Positions 63,389-64,000 of a DNA stretch of 64,000 nt are shown here, piece after piece. This stretch comes from CAVTWJ01 sp963849485. GTDB taxonomy: Bacteria; Oederibacteriota; Muellerivitia; Muellerivitales; Muellerivitaceae. The position numbers and the translations under genes were made by a program. Below the pieces are notes generated by a model, which ran no database searches, had not been told where the DNA came from, and worked only from the letters and a program-made list of their open reading frames with translations. The DNA lies in contig CAWKIF010000162.1 of NCBI GenBank assembly GCA_963849485.1, positions 1-64,000 on the forward strand. Reading direction: 5' to 3'. Positions within the stretch are counted from its first letter, which is position 1. The number at the start of each line of letters is the position of its first letter.

Positions 63389-64000
63389 ATGAGTGTTTCT
63401 GCCGATCTTTGGGATCGATGCCTTGAAAACCTGAAAAAAGACCTGAATCAACAAAGTTTTGATACTTGGTTCAAGGTCACAACCGCCTCACTTCACGAAA
63501 AAACCCTTCATGTTCAGGTTCCCAATGAGTTTTTCCGGGATTGGATCAGGGATCATTATCAGCCCCAAATCCAAAAAGCCCTTCAAACCATTCATCCCGA
63601 ACAATTAGAAATTCAATTTGATGTTCAACAAATCCAAATGCCACTTGAACCAGCACCCGTCGCTAATAAGCCAGCATTATCCATTGAAATAGCTGAGAAA
63701 CCTCGTCTCCATTCCTTTACAAATAAAACCACGGAATCAGAGTTTATCCTTAACTCTAAATTCAATTTCGAAAGTTTTGTGGTTGGTAATAGTAACCGAT
63801 TTTCCCATGCTGCCTGCCTAGCGGTAGCGGAGTCTCCGGCTCGTTCCTACAACCCATTGTTTATATATGGAGGCGTGGGTTTGGGTAAGACCCATCTTTT
63901 GCAAGCTATCGGTAATTATGTTCAAACCCAAAACCCGAACTCTAGGGTCCTTTACCTTTCCAGTGAAAAGTTTATGAATGACATGATCCAGTCGATTCAA
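63389..64000 (+). CDS. dnaA: chromosomal replication initiator DnaA (partial)
   Basis: ATG at 63389 preceded by GAGGGAGG; the 204 visible codons run to the window edge. N-terminal domain I (LWDRCLENLKKDLNQQSFDTWF), an unstructured linker with FTNKTTESEFILNSKFNFESFVVG, and Walker A GGVGLGKTH with LYLSSEKFMNDMIQSIQ are present. It binds DnaA boxes and unwinds the origin with ATP. The 3' part is outside the window; dnaN would normally follow. Confidence 0.96.
   Translation, partial: MSVSADLWDRCLENLKKDLNQQSFDTWFKVTTASLHEKTLHVQVPNEFFRDWIRDHYQPQIQKALQTIHPEQLEIQFDVQQIQMPLEPAPVANKPALSIEIAEKPRLHSFTNKTTESEFILNSKFNFESFVVGNSNRFSHAACLAVAESPARSYNPLFIYGGVGLGKTHLLQAIGNYVQTQNPNSRVLYLSSEKFMNDMIQSIQ

Overview
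The window looks like two different bacterial genomes joined at about position 9,190. Bases 1-9,189 are AT-rich and Bacteroidetes-like (probably Chitinophagaceae-type). They hold small accessory genes, then an rRNA operon on the minus strand in the order 16S (only the last ~87 nt), tRNA-Ile(GAT), tRNA-Ala(TGC), 23S, 5S, terminator. The 16S sequence stops abruptly and runs straight into the middle of a WcaF-type acetyltransferase gene, so I treat the join as a probable assembly chimera. From 9,190 to 64,000 the DNA is more GC-rich, with a different gene style. It comes from a Gram-negative bacterium (BtuB outer-membrane receptor, TonB box, periplasmic HtrA) whose phylum I cannot name from sequence alone.

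Layout of the second genome: 9.2-12.2 kb is the remnant of an integrative element (broken wcaF, unknown AT-rich ORF, direct repeats, a long hairpin, a complete tyrosine recombinase) ending at a 3' tRNA-Arg fragment that looks like an attachment site. 12.2-32.2 kb is mixed: two large polytopic glycosyltransferase-like membrane proteins, a GAF-GGDEF diguanylate cyclase, an AIM24/M48 protease pair, an EVE protein, a cell-surface polysaccharide cluster (GT2, a GT4-deacetylase fusion, rhodanese), DinB and methyltransferase genes, and a sigma factor-hspR-htrA stress operon with a clear HspR-type operator inside its promoter. 32.2-50.4 kb is an origin-proximal housekeeping block on the minus strand: rpmH-rnpA-yidD-yidC-jag-mnmE-mnmG-rsmG, then recF-dciA-gyrB-gyrA and a large degenerate histidine-kinase-like protein that overlaps the end of gyrA. 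Two parS sites flank mnmG-rsmG. 50.6-60.3 kb is a vitamin B12 island: cobU-HTH-cobT-cobS-cbiX on the plus strand, and two cobalamin-riboswitch units on the minus strand (btuB alone; btuD-btuC-bluB-btuF). 60.5-62.8 kb is cydAB (cytochrome bd). 62.9-63.4 kb is a likely oriC with DnaA boxes and A-tract palindromes, followed by the start of dnaA running off the right edge.

Together the B12 genes describe uptake of corrinoids (BtuB-BtuF-BtuCD), synthesis of the lower ligand (BluB) and its activation and attachment (CobT, CobU, CobS). No full corrin-ring pathway is visible here. At least five genes (an MBL-fold hydrolase, a GT4-deacetylase, a methyltransferase, gyrA, cobS) are split by single-base indels, several in homopolymers, and wcaF has an in-frame amber codon. 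Since gyrA is essential, many of these are probably sequencing or assembly errors rather than real pseudogenes.
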